Assembly (NCBI GenBank): GCA_949130495.1
Contig: OX422213.1
Span: 203,167,660-203,231,659, forward strand
Reading direction: 5' to 3'
From: Sambucus nigra
Taxonomy: Eukaryota; Streptophyta; Magnoliopsida; Dipsacales; Adoxaceae
DNA: 64,000 nt
A program made the translations under genes and the position numbers. The notes beneath the pieces are model-generated. The model was not told the origin of the DNA. It saw nothing but the letters and a program-made list of their open reading frames with translations, and did not search any database. Positions 22,908-35,174 of the stretch are shown here, piece by piece. Each line of letters opens with the position of its first letter. The first letter of the stretch is position 1.

Positions 22908-24567
22908 ATGGGTATGAGATATATGTCTGGATTTTATTGCTATTCTGATTGATTTACATATGCTATCACCATCACTTGTATGTAATATATTTGTGAACAA
23001 AAAAAGAAGATCACCTCGCTTATTATTTGTTAAAACACTACCTTGAAAATAAAGAAGAAATTATAATACCTTCGATATTTTTTTTGGCATGTCCATAGTT
23101 TCTTTTGTTCTGGTAATTTGATCAACACACATACACTTGCTAACATGTTAATTTTTCGTATAATTATCTAGTGGTGGTAAATGTTTATATATATGGATTA
23201 ATACAAATTTTTATTTGGTTGTTATATTTCACGTGGTGTTCAATGAATATGTCAAATTTTCATTAAATTTATCAATATTGTCGCATGTTATAATCAATGA
23301 TCAAATTAAAATTTGGGGCCTGAAGTTCCCAATTGAAATATTACTTTTTGGGGGGCCTGAAATTCCCAACTGTTGTTTAAAATTTGGGGTGTGAAGTTCC
23401 TAATTTCCCTATAATATTTGGGGTATGAAATTCTCAATTTTTACTCAATTGTTGGAACCGAAGTTCCAAAAAAAAAATATATTAAATAAAAACATGAAGT
23501 TTTGATTATTTGTATTATAGGGTAATGGATATTAAATATTCCCAAATAAATTGTAATTTGGACCTGATGCTCCAAATATTTTTTTTGTGATCAAATTTGA
23601 AGCTTTGATACAATGGGGTGAGAATTTCAAAATCCGAGGATATTAATAAAATTGAACCCGAAGCTGAATTAATTTATGTGTTGAATCTAAAATTCTCACA
23701 AATAAAGTTTTGATAAACCTGAGATGGTATTGAACCCGAAGTTCAATACTTGCACCTGAAGTTCCAAGTATTTTGTTTAAAGCCTGATCAAACATGAAGT
23801 TTTGACACAATAGGGTAGGGACTTTTGAGTTCTTATACTTAAATAAAATTGCCTCGAAGTTCAATTATATTATATGTTGAACCTTAAAACCTGATAAATA
23901 TATACAAGAATTTGAAGTTCTCTTCGTTTAAATTTTTGCACTTGAAGTTCTTGAATCACTTGGACCTAATCATTGTTGGGACTAGAGGTTCAAAATATAT
24001 TATTTACAATTGGGATATACTTCTTCTCATTATCATTGAAAATTAAAATAAAATTCGAGACCCGATGAAGTTCTTAGAATTTGGGACTTAAATCTCTCAC
24101 ATAGAAATTCCCAAAATCAGAAGTGGAAGTTTTTGTTATCTTGGGCAAGAACATTATGTCCCATGAACGTTAATGTTGAATTTATAAATCAAATTGAACC
24201 AAAAATTAAATAATATAATTTGTGGAACTCGAAGTTTTTACAATTAAACGAGAGGACCTGAAGTTATTAAATAAATTTTATATGAGCCTAAAGATTCATA
24301 CTTGATCTAAAATGGAGTCTGAAGTTCTATAACATTGGATAATTTTTTAGATATTACACATTTAACAAAACCTGAAGTTCTAAAATACTAGATTAACATT
24401 TAGTATTGAGAAATGAGTAGTTTTGCATTATAACGTAAACAATTTTATTATTTTTTTTATATATTTATTTAAGCAGTTCTTAGTTAATGATATGATTTTA
24501 CTTATTTTTTACAATGCTTATATGATTAAGGGATTAAATTTTATTTATATTTAATCATGTTAAAGAT
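22908..24567 (+). repeat. Leader of the old copia element with dispersed CCTGAAGTTC repeats
   Basis: Between 23,319 and 24,380 a decamer close to C(C/T)(C/T)GAAGTTC(C) recurs about 25 times at roughly 30-60 bp spacing. Examples are at 23,319, 23,357, 23,734, 23,755, 24,220, 24,255 and 24,370. The rest is AT-rich with many stops. It lies where gag would be expected, yet no gag domain is visible. Confidence 0.65.
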
Positions 24568-26741
24568 ATGGATCAAAAAGTAATTGCAAGCGATAATTCT
24601 TGTCTGGTAGAGAGTGGGACAACCCACACCATTTTGAAAAATCAAAAGTTTTTCTCAGACATCATAAATAATACAACCTATGTTTTCACTATAGCTGGTC
24701 CTGTTAAGATCATTGAAGGCTCCGAAAGATCCCACGTGTTGTAACCTAATGGTATCCACTTATTCATAAATAATGTTATATACTCAAGAAACTCTAGAAG
24801 AAATTTGTTGAGTTTTAAGGACAAAAGAATGAATGGGTATCATATGGAAACATGTAATGAAGGTGATATAGTTCATTTGCATTACTTCTAGTGTTGGAAG
24901 TAAAAAGCTTACACTAGAGAAGTTTCCTTCACTATCCATGGGGTTATACCATACACTAATTAATATTATAGAATCACATACTATCATGAGCGAAAAGCTT
25001 ACTGATCCAAATAATTTGATATTATAGCATGACCGCTTGGGTCTCCCTGGATCAAACATGTTGCATCGAATCATTAATAACTCACATGGGAACTGATTAA
25101 AAAATAAACAACTTACCTTACTCGATAATCAATTTTGCACCCCTTGTTCTCACGACAAATTAATCACTAAGCTATCTTTTCTCAAAATAGCTTTTAAGTC
25201 ACCATTTTTTTTACAAAGGATTCAAGCTGATATTTGTGATCCCATCTACCCTTTTAGTGGACCTTTTAAATATTTATAATTTCAATTTATGCATCCACTC
25301 GTTGGTCACATGTTTATTTTTTTATCTATTCGTAATTTAGCCTTTGAAAAATTACTTGCTCTAATCATAAAACATAGAGCATGTTTTCCTGACCAACACA
25401 TTAAATCCACCCGTTTAGATAATGAGGGAGAATTGAATTCTCAAGTTTTTTATGATTATTGTTTATCACAAGGAATTGATGTTAAGCACCTAATCCCTCA
25501 TGACCACCCCCAAAATGGTTTAGCTGAGTCTTTAATTGAACGATCCAACTTATTAAACGACATTTACGTATGTAATCCAAACTCCCAGTCTTTTCCTGAG
25601 GACATGTTTATCCTACACGATGCTAAGTTAATTAAGCTTAGGCCTCCTACTTATAATCCTTTTCACCCTCTCAACTTGTGTTTGGATCTCAACTAAATAT
25701 ATCACACTTGCGTAAATTTTGTTGTGCACTACACATGCCCATCCCGCCACCTCAACATACAAAAAACGTTCCCCAACATCGTTTAGGAATATATGTTGGT
25801 TATGATTCGCCATATATCATTCGTTATATTGAACCACTAACAGGTGATACAATTATCGCTAGATTTGCGAATTTTTATTTTGATGAGACAATCATCCCGT
25901 CGTCAAGAGGAGGAAAGAACGTACCTGAAGTATGGTCCATTTCTAAAGAACGATGAGAATTAACATGGAACACTTCAACTTTGTCTCATCTAGACCCCCA
26001 TACCGCTCAATATGAGCATGAAGGGCGAAGGGTATTTCATCTTTAAGAAATTTCAAATAAATTATCCTAGGCATTCAATGATATTGCAAAAGTAACCAAG
26101 TCTCTTGTGTCCGCTGCAAATGTGCTAGCCAGAATTGATATACCAGTGGGATAAACTTTGATTTCAGTAGAAAATAACTTTGTTGCACATCGAGATTGTG
26201 GCAGACCTATAATTTCCCAGGATTTTGTTCTAAAAAATGAAGATTAAATGAAAAATCATTCCGTCATAACACTCTAGAATAGGTTATGAATAAAAGATTC
26301 ACTTTCTCTGAAACCCCTAAAGAAGTTATTGTCTATGAAAAGACACAAGTTCCAGAAGTGACTATACAAGCTCCTAAAGAGGCAAAGGTACCTAATGCTA
26401 TAATTAGATCTCTATATTTTATACATATTCAAGAGAAATGTAGGATCATAAAGAAACTGTCATCGATGACATATTTTCATATGGAGTAAGTATACAAATT
26501 TTAAAGGGCAGTGATGATGATAATGAACCACCTAGTCTAAATGAATGTCGACAAAGAGAAAATTGGCCTAAATGGGAAATTACCATCAAGGTAGAACTTT
26601 AGTCTCTAAATAAATGTGGTGTATTTGCACCTATAGTACAAACCCCAAAAGGATTTAACTCGATAGGTTATTGGTGGATGTTTTTACGAAAATGAAATGA
26701 GAATAATGAAATCACTTAATAAAAGGCACAACTTGCGGCAC
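24568..26741 (+). pseudogene. Copia pol remnant (protease, integrase, start of reverse transcriptase)
   Basis: Protease: 'LVESGTTHTILKNQKFFSD' (catalytic D-S-G changed to E-S-G), then 'RRNLLSFKDKRMNGYHMET'. Integrase: 'HDRLG.PGS'-like block near 25,030, 'TRLDNEGELNSQVFYDYC' (25,289-25,696) and 'PQNGLAESLIERS' with the catalytic Glu. Next come 'LNISHLRKFCCALHMPIPPP' and 'LGIYVGYDSPYIIRYIEPLT' (25,678-25,956). The RT begins 'GFNSIGYWWMFLRK' near 26,650 and is cut off at 26,741. Many stops and at least one deletion after 'RSNLLN' break it. The protease-to-RT order is Ty1/copia. It is distinct from the SIRE-type copy. Confidence 0.85.
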
Positions 26742-28795
26742 ACTGCATGACTACCAACTGCTCCTCCCAATTAGGATCCATGAATCCAGACATAAGTATC
26801 ATACATGATAAATATTACAACAGAGTATTTTAAATTAAACGATTTAAGGACATGCAAATAAAATGACATAATATTGACTACCCACATATACTAAGTCACC
26901 CCATTATTTTAATCCAATTATGTTATTTCAACATTTAATTAAAAATTATATCTTCATCTAACTAAATTTAATTATTCAATTATTCTCATTCGTGCAACAC
27001 CACTATATCCAGTCAACCTTTCTATTGACACTGCACATACTCCTGGAGCGCTTAAGTTTTAACACATCACACCCAATCCCCTCATTATATAGCCTGTCAG
27101 CCCAATTTCGTTAGCTCTGCACATACTCGTGAGACTCCACGCACGACACGAAGCTCTAGCCAGTCGGCCCAATTATCATTTGCCCTTAACATATTCATGA
27201 TGCCAACACACACTCGCGTAGCTATAGCCAGTTAGTCCAATTATCGTTAGTCCTGCACATACTCACGATGCAAAATCATTTTAATGCCCATTTATTATCT
27301 TAGGCATTTATTATTAATTTTTAATTCACTTATTCTCAATTAGCCCCACCCTTAATTCGGCTATCACAACCTCAAATCACCCCTATTACTAAACCTAAAG
27401 ATCATTAAGCCATAAGTATTAGCTAGTCCATTAACTAGGAAGAATACCTGCCAAAAATAACCATCTAGCATCGTACATAGGCTAATGGAATAATGTAACG
27501 GTGTACTACCTACCCAGGAAATACTCAGTCATACAATCATACACTCACTAGTATCATACATAGAAAGTGCCAACAATAATAAAGTCTACCTACTAGTCCC
27601 ATACCTAGCAAGCAACCTATAAAACAAGGGTAAAATTATAACTACCCCAAAATCTCAACGTTCCCACGATGCCCATATGCTTACATAAACAATATTCACA
27701 TAAGAATATTTTAATTTATCGCTACAATTCTTCCAATTAATCCTACGATTTCAATTCAAATCATGGTGTTTAGTCATATGATTAAATAACTTCTACCAAA
27801 TAGTCAGATAAGTGTCAATTTTCATAATTTTCATACAAGTGATATTTTACCAATTAACACATAATTCCATTTTACCACGTGTAATACCAACGTCGTGCAA
27901 CAATAATTTTGTTCTATAATCTACACATCAATATCATCATTGTTCGAGTCAAAATATTATTCCAGGTTCATATGTTACATTTTAACATGTGAATCGTCCC
28001 ACAATTCTTTCGTACCCCAAACCTCTAATCTGTGCATGTGATTGTTTTGTGTCATAACTCATATTTTTAGATTTAATAAAAATAGCCCTATAATTACTTT
28101 CATGTTCCCTAAATAAGCTTCATAATTAATTTTATGAAAAATATAATTAATTAAGGTTTATACAATATTTAAAACATATAATACTTAAGGGGAACAATAG
28201 AAGTATTCATGCCTGAAAAGAAATCATCTTGAAAATGTAATTATGTAGTTGTGATATTCTCATGAAAATAGCAAAGACTAGTTCTTGTTTTATCTTGAAA
28301 AAACTTGATTTGGATCTTCAAATCTTGAGTTGAAACTTATTTTTATTAGGGTTTAGTTTTTATAGAAGAGAGAAAAGAAATTTTGGAGGCTATTTCTTTT
28401 TTAGATGAGTTAAAAGTGTTTGAAAAAGTCCAAAACCCTAGGCTTTTTAATATAGGAAAAAAACGTTTGAAACTAACTCAAACACCTAAAAATAAGCAAA
28501 CTCGCCATATCTACCCCGGACCGAATCTATTCCCCCCTATGGACGAATTGATTCCCCTGGGAAAAATCTGTTCCCCCCGGGGAGAATCTGTCACCCCCGT
28601 TCCGCCGATAGGAGAACAAAATTTGAAAAATATCTGATTTTGTTTTTCAATTTTGAATTCGATTAAAACCTTATTTCTTATATATAAAAAAAGAAACATT
28701 TTTAAATACTAAAAATAATTAAATTCAATAATAATATTTTTTTGATTTTTGATTTATAAAGAGTTATTTATGGTCTAAAAATCACGGCGGGTTAC
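26742..28795 (-). repeat. 3' LTR of the gag-only Ty3 element, truncated
   Basis: On the minus strand it begins TGTAACCCGCCGTG at 28,795. Its expected last ~540 bp are missing: it stops at the junction with the copia RT fragment, at the shared 'actgcatga'. The flanking 'ttctcccccactaacac' (28,796 onwards) is the polypurine tract. Confidence 0.8.
28357..28606 (-). promoter_or_regulatory. U3 GAATCGATTC-type cluster and TATA box
   Basis: Minus strand: a cluster of variants of GGGGAATCGATTCGG at 28,513-28,606, then TATAAAAA at 28,357-28,364. The equivalent cluster in the right LTR (32,580-32,650) has two full GAATCGATTC palindromes, but its TATA position has decayed. Role inferred from position. 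Confidence 0.45.
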
Positions 28796-29156
28796 ATTCT
28801 CCCCCACTAACACTGGAATTTCGTTCTCGAAATTTGACGAAGCGTAAACGTATAAAGATAAACTTGCGCAAATAAAATAAGGCTTACATATGCCTACCTG
28901 TAGAATTCCCTGATTGAGCGCTCATACACCCAATCCTATACGCACCTACCCCACGAACAATATTATAATACATATCTTAGCATAACTATTAAAATAAAAC
29001 GTACCACACTATCCCACTAGACATGATTTGGCTCTTAATGAGCCTGAACTGCCTGAGATCCCATAACAGATTGTACGTACATTCTCGGCATAACTGATCC
29101 TTTTATACCCACTACTGGCGCTAGTGGCGCTCCGCGTGCACCTACTACTCTCGGTG

Positions 29157-30186
29157 CTAGAGGTCCTTAGCCCTGATGGACCTGCGTTTTTGAATACCTA
29201 AAAGCTCTATGCCATATCTCTCCACAATAAAAACACGCGCCTCTAAAAGGCCCGAACTTCCTAGCTGGCGCTCGCTCATCTTGTTGTCCTTGCCTCTATC
29301 CCGGAGGGCCCCGTGTGATGCCATTGCCTTACTGAAAGGCTTGCTGCTCCTGCTCGACTCGTTGCTTCTTCCACGATTGGTCATTGCGACCCTTGTTGTC
29401 CCCACCTGCCTTGTTCCTATCTTGACCTCTCTTCTCATACCTGTTATCTAGATTCTTTTGATAATTCACCTCCTCTTACTATAATAATTGTACGACGTCC
29501 ACTACTTGGGTGTAAGTAGCATATGTCGAGTTCCTCAAAACCATTTGCTTAATCGACCACGTCAGACCCTTAATAAAACATTCCATCTTCTTCTCCTCAG
29601 TATTTACCTCCTCAGGTACAAACAACGACAAATTCATGAGCTCTTGTTCATGCTCAACAACTGACTTCAGACCCTATTCTAAATCTAGAATCTCTTTCTT
29701 CTTAGTACTCCTAATTGAATAAGGAAAATAGTTGTTATTAAATTTCACCAAAAAGTCTCCATAATTTAAAGGATCTCTATCTTCAGATGTGGTGTCCTTT
29801 TCCACCACTACAATGCATCCCCAATCAATATAAAAGTAGCTAACATATGCTTCTGCACATCCATGCAATCCACCATCCTCAAATGTCTCTCCATATTATG
29901 TCTCCATTGGTGAGCAATCGTTGGGTCAGATCCCTCGGAAAAAGTGGGTGGATTGCTTTTGTGGAAATTGTCCCGCACCTTATCCCAAACTAAAGTCGGT
30001 GTAACCCACTGCTGTGCTCCTTAGTTTCCCCACCTCTGTCTCCCTATCTCAATACCAGCCAATGTGGCCACACGAACGATAACCGCTAACTCTTTTGCAA
30101 AAAAAAAAACTCACCCTCCTCTGCTCAACTGCGGGACCAGAAACCGAACCCTCTCTCCTATCTCCACATCTCCTGATGTTCGCCAT
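29157..30186 (-). pseudogene. Ty3 gag, broken, without following pol
   Basis: An ATG at 30,186 (MANIRRCGDRREGSVSG) opens the region. Next come 'SNPPTFSEGSDPTIAHQW' and 'QKHMLATFILIGDALQWW' (30,000-29,870), then 'YGDFLVKFNNNYFPYSIRS' (29,674-29,868), the retrotransposon gag core. The end is a zinc knuckle 'CFYCGEIWHRAFRY', whose last Cys is replaced by Tyr. Frames change several times. About 340 bp after the knuckle the 3' LTR begins, so protease, RT, RNase H and integrase are absent. The element could only have moved with enzymes supplied by another copy, unless pol was lost after insertion. Confidence 0.8.
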
Positions 30187-30312
30187 CTAAAAATACAGGA
30201 ATTAACAACACCAGACTCGAAAAACCCTAAAGAGTACTAATCACCAAAAGGATTAAAGATAGGCAATGAGAAATCTATAACGAATTCACAACCAACGAGA
30301 TCTAAGACCATA

Positions 30313-30324
30313 ATCTAATGCCAA
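30313..30324 (-). other. Decayed primer binding site
   Basis: The minus strand reads TTGGCATTAGAT next to the LTR end, a 9-of-12 match to TTGGTATCAGAG of initiator-Met primer sites. Confidence 0.55.
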
Positions 30325-30327
30325 TGG

Positions 30328-32841
30328 TGACACCCCGTGTATTTTAATGTTGGAGGTGGCCAGACCCTTCTTCCAAACTACACCAAACGTTAGAATTAAA
30401 ATACCATTCTTATCATGTGACAGAAATATGAGACAGTTAAAACTTTTTTTCACAAGATATAATCTGAAATGTGATCCAACGAATATAAACATCCATACAA
30501 AAATCCATCACCATGCTAACTCCAAAATGAAACTCTACTCCAAAACATAAATTAATACTCAATGTAGATAATCAAACTACAAATTAATACCACGCTAACT
30601 CCAAAATGAAACTCAACTCCAAAAGATAAAGTAATACTCAATGTACTACAAATCTTTAACTATAAATCGTTAACAACGGTGGAACCGAATGGGCCACCAA
30701 ATCCATAAATAATTATCTCATAAATAAAAAGATGGAGTGAAATAAATCTAAACTGCTAAAGCGATAAAGTAAATTACAACTATACTCCACGGGACTTCAA
30801 TTCAATCCTATCTAGCTACTCTAGTGACTATTCCTGAAATGTTAGTCAATGCAATGGGTCAGATCCCACTGCATGAATACTAAATACTCCTCCCAATTAG
30901 GATCCATGAATCTAGATATAAGTATCATACCTAATAAATATTATAATAAAGTATTTTAAATTAAATGATATAAGGATATGCAAATAAAATGAAATAACAC
31001 TCACTACCCACATAAACTATGTCACCCCATTATTTTAATACGCTTTTGTTATTTCAACATTGAATTAAAAATTGGATCTTTATCTTACTCGATTTAATTA
31101 TTCAATTATTTTCATTAATGCAATATCATTATCGCCACTCAACTTTTCTATTGGTCCTCCACATACTCCTGGCGCGCAGAAGTTGCAACACATCGCACCC
31201 ATTCCCCTCACTATCTCTAGTCAGCCTAATTTCATTAGCTCTGCACATACTCATGAGTTTCCATGCACGACACGTCACTATAGCCAGTTAACCCAATTAT
31301 CATTTACCCTTCACATACTCGCGACGCAAAATCATTTTAATACCTGTCTATTATCTTAGGCATTAATTATTAATTTTTAATTCTTTTATTCTTAATTAGC
31401 CCCACTCTTAAATCAGCTATCACAACCTCAAGTCACCCCCAGTCCCATACCTAAACATCACCAAACCATAATTATTACCTAGTCCATCACCTAGGAAGAA
31501 TACCTACCAAAAATCACCACTTAATCTCGCACCTAGGCTAACGGAATAAAGTAACGGCGTACTACCTAGCCCCACCTGGAAAATACCCAATCGTACAACC
31601 ATACACTCCCTAGTCTCATACCTAGAAAGTTTTAACAATAAAAAGTCTACCTACTAGTCTCATACCTAACAAACAACCTATAAAACAAGGGTACAAGTAT
31701 AACTACCCCAAAATCCCAACGTTCCCACGGTATCCATGTATTAACACGAACAATAACCACATAAAGCATAGTATATTTTTTCTCTAAAATTCTTCCAATT
31801 AATCCTACGATTTTAATTTCATTCTAATCATGTCCGTATAGTCATATAATTAAACAAGCTCTACTAAATAGTTAGATAAGTTGTCGATTTCCATAATTTC
31901 CATACAAGTGATATTTTACCAATGAACACATAATTCCATTTTACCACATGTATTAACAATGTCGCTCAATAATAATTTCATTCTACAACCTACACATCAA
32001 TATCTTCATTGTTCGAGTTAAAATATTATTACAGGTTCATAAGTTAAATTTTAACGTGCGAATTGTCCCACAATTCTATCGTAACCAAAACCTCTAATCT
32101 ATGCATGCAATTGCTTTGAGTCTTAAATCATATTTTTAGATTTAATAAAAATAATCCCATAATTACTTTCACTTTCTCTAATTAATCTTCCTAATTGATT
32201 TTAAGAAAAACATAATTAATTAAGGTTTAGGCATTATTTTAAACATATAACACTTAAGGGGAGAAGTACTCATGACTGAAAAGAAATCGTCTAGAAAATT
32301 TGATTATGCAGTTGCGATCCAACCGTGAAATAGCAAAGACTTGTTCTCGATTGATCTTGAGAAAACTTGATTTGGATCTTAAAATCTTGAGTTGAATCTT
32401 ATTTTTAATGGGGTTTAAGTTTTCCGAAAGAGATAAAAGAAATTTTTGGAGGCTACTACTTTTTTAGATGAGTTAAAAGTGTTTTAAAAAGTCTAAATCG
32501 GAGTCTTTTTAATAGAGAAAAAACAAAGCGTTTGAAACCAACTCAAACACCTAAAGATAAGAAAATTTTCCAAATCTGCCCCGGATCGAATCGATTCCCC
32601 CTAAGGCCGAATCGATTCCACTTAGGGGCAAATTTGTTCCCCCATGTTCCACCGACGAAGAAGTAAAGTTGAAAAAATCCTATTTTGTTCCCGATTTTGA
32701 ATTCAATTAAAACCTTATTTCTTGTATATCAAAATCAAAATTTTTAAATATTAAAAATAATTAAATTTAATTAAAAATTATTTTGATGATTTTTTTATTT
32801 ATAAAGAGTTATTTGTGGTCCAAAAATCATAGGGTGTTACA
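30328..32841 (-). repeat. 5' LTR of the gag-only Ty3 element
   Basis: 2,514 bp. On the minus strand it begins TGTAACACCCTATG at 32,841 and ends CACGGGGTGTCA at 30,328. It is clearly diverged from the left copy, so the insertion is old. Confidence 0.8.
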
Positions 32842-33829
32842 TCCGACTTACTATATATATGTAGGTTTCTTTTTATTAGAGATATACCCTATTTTAGGTT
32901 AGTTTAGGTTAGATTTTGGGGATATTTCCTCCTCTCCCTCTCTCCTAATGTTTCTTCCTTTTTGTATGTAACTTACACTATTCATCTTCTTGCTCATCTA
33001 TTTAAGCTCCGATTTCTTCTGTTCTTGCTTTGTTAACCTTGATTATTTCTTTGTCACTTGCTTTCCTTTAATTCACGTCCTTTACAATGCTTTGTTTCTA
33101 AGTTACTTTAGGTTGAGGTGATTGAACTCACCTTGGATTAATAGGTTATTTTGCATTGGTGATGGATTATATGAGTTTAAATGGATTAGATTGTTCTTGA
33201 TTTTACGCATAAGAGATTTAACGGTGTATATCATGTATGCATCGTATTTATGACCTTGCATGTAATTTTTGAGATATTTATTGATGCCAAAATCATAGTA
33301 GGCTTTTATGAGAATATAAAGGTTGACTACTCTAGATTTAATTAACCGATAAATGGGGTTTAATCGTGCTAAACTTGTCTTTCCATTTAACCATTTATAC
33401 AAATTAATGGATATTATTCTCAATCTATAGTTTTACTTATTTTGTTAATCTAAGTTTCATTACTAGTTAGTTTAATGTTTTTCTCACTGATCACCTTTTA
33501 CCCTTTTATTCGAAAAGTATTGAATTAATAGAATTCTAGAAACTATTCCATGTGGATTCAATCCCTACTTGCCTCTACACTCCATGAGTAGCGCGCCAAA
33601 TCTTGGTATTTTTTTTGTATAGGGCGTAAACACCTAACGACATATTTTACATACATATGAAGTTTACGTTGGCTTTCATATTATTCTTACGAACGAGGAT
33701 AATGGGCTTTACTATGAATCCTCGGTCGACCGGGCAAGGGGCCGCGATCGACCTCTCCTATCAGATATTTAACAATTTTATTCTCTTTCTTTTCCTTTTC
33801 CATTTTTTTATTTTGAGAAAAAAATAAGC
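32842..33829. other. Unclassified LTR-like DNA
   Basis: No coding frame. 'ctattccatgtggattcaat' and 'ccctacttgcctctacactcc' near 33,540-33,580 resemble the last part of Athila-type Ty3 LTRs, but no primer site follows. It does not continue the copia RT cut at 26,741. Confidence 0.25.
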
Positions 33830-34055
33830 AGGTTATCGTGTCGGTTCATTTTGAATCATGCCTATTGGGACGAAATTAATTTATCGTGTTATTTATGTTG
33901 TGTGCTTCTCTATCGTGTTCTTAACGACTCTTGTTCATTTTAGGAAAAAAACACGACATCGTGTCATGTTGTGGTGGGTTAAGTCGGGTAAAATAAAGTT
34001 GTGTCATATCGGGCCAGACCCAAACATGACCCATTAGCCCGAAGTGCCACCTCTA
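33830..34055. mobile_element. Possible small non-autonomous DNA transposon end
   Basis: The segment has repeated cgtgtc/gacacga boxes and ends 'gggccagacccaaacatgac' to 'gaagtgccacctctac', a terminus style (TAGAGGTGGCA on the other strand) common in plant hAT-like repeats. It abuts the point where the old Ty3 5' LTR is cut. The left end is undefined. Confidence 0.3.
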
Positions 34056-35036
34056 CTAAATGGTTATAAGCCGAGGGTGGGGTAATGGGCATTGAGATTT
34101 TAGCATGGAGTGATAAAAGATGTGTTAAAACGTTATTGTCATTGGTAAATGAACAAGTGAAATATGAATGAATGGGTGACTGACGAGAAGGAACACCCTT
34201 ATGTTGAAATATTTAATGTACATGGTTTAGTGTGTTTTGTTCTTGTATCAGATGGCATGTGGAGTTCTGACACTACGTATGAGGGTGGCTATGAGTTTCA
34301 TGGCGTTGTGAAACTGGCGACCGAGGTGTATGTGACGATTTGTTTGGCATACCGCATGTTTTGAGATGTTCGAGAGGAAGGGTGCTTGTCGTCCACGTGT
34401 TAATTAATTAATGAAGATAATTAATTAATGAAATGCATGGTGATAATTTTAATACATTATGTGGTTACGATTTATTTGATGGGTAGCTAATATGAAATAT
34501 ATAAACTGTGACTTTATCATCTACTCATGTAACTGTTTTGAGTTGCATAGCTAAGCGACTTGCTAGGATTTTGACCTATCTCTTTTATGTGGACTTTAGG
34601 TGATAGGGTTGGGCCTCTCGCTTAGCTTCCTTATATTAGTCAACACTCACCATTCATCTCTCTCATCCAAGATATCAACTTAGAGATGATGTGGGTATCT
34701 ATATTATATAGTTTAACATTTTACATTTCAATATAGTTTACTTTGAGATATTTCAGTTTTTACGTATTTTGAGACTTAGTGTGACCTGTATTATTCAGAT
34801 AATAATTTAGGATTATATTGAGGTATATTATGTTGGGACATTATTGTATCTCTCTTATGGGCTATGAACATTTTGTTATGAGTTTATATTTACGGACTTT
34901 CTTATTGTTTCCATGTCTTATTATATCTTTTATTTGTTCTCTCCACGCTGGGAATGGTATTAAATTATTTATTATCCCGTATGATTTTATATTTAGACTT
35001 AATCAACATAAATGTTTAATTATACGGGGTATTACA
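34056..35036 (+). repeat. 5' LTR of the old Ty3 element, 5'-truncated
   Basis: Starts at 'aaatggttataagccgagggtgg', matching 'aaatggtaataacccgagggtgg' at 57,882, and ends ACGGGGTATTACA at 35,036. The outer part is missing, bounded by the segment ending at 34,055. Confidence 0.75.
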
Positions 35037-35037
35037 G

Positions 35038-35049
35038 TCGGTATCTGAG
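35038..35049 (+). other. Decayed initiator-Met primer binding site
   Basis: TCGGTATCTGAG two bases after the LTR end differs from TTGGTATCAGAG at two positions. Confidence 0.7.
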
Positions 35050-35174
35050 TATGATTTCAAGCCTCGACGGTGATAGGTTCCCTTAGACTTTTGCGTAACA
35101 TTCTTTGATAAGTGTCTATCTTTGTATTCTTATTTATTCTACATTATTGATAGGATTTATATCTTGAATTTTTG

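Larger units (their letters stand above)
26742..32841 (-). mobile_element. Gag-only Ty3 retrotransposon (pol deleted), left LTR truncated
   Basis: Two related blocks, 26,742-28,795 and 30,868-32,841, match along their length (for example 'ctcctcccaattaggatcc' at 26,760 and 30,892). They flank only 1.5 kb of internal DNA, which encodes gag and nothing else. Minus orientation is set by the primer-like site next to the right LTR and the polypurine tract next to the left. The left LTR lacks the outer ~540 bp present in the right. No target duplication could be tested because of that truncation. Confidence 0.8.

Noticed and set aside
23319..24400. CRISPR-like array from the GAAGTTC repeats
   Set aside because: Repeats are only about 10 bp, degenerate and irregularly spaced, and the DNA is plant nuclear.
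28383..28637. 84-residue frame in the left LTR of the gag-only element
   Set aside because: It covers the palindrome cluster and is not open in the other LTR copy.
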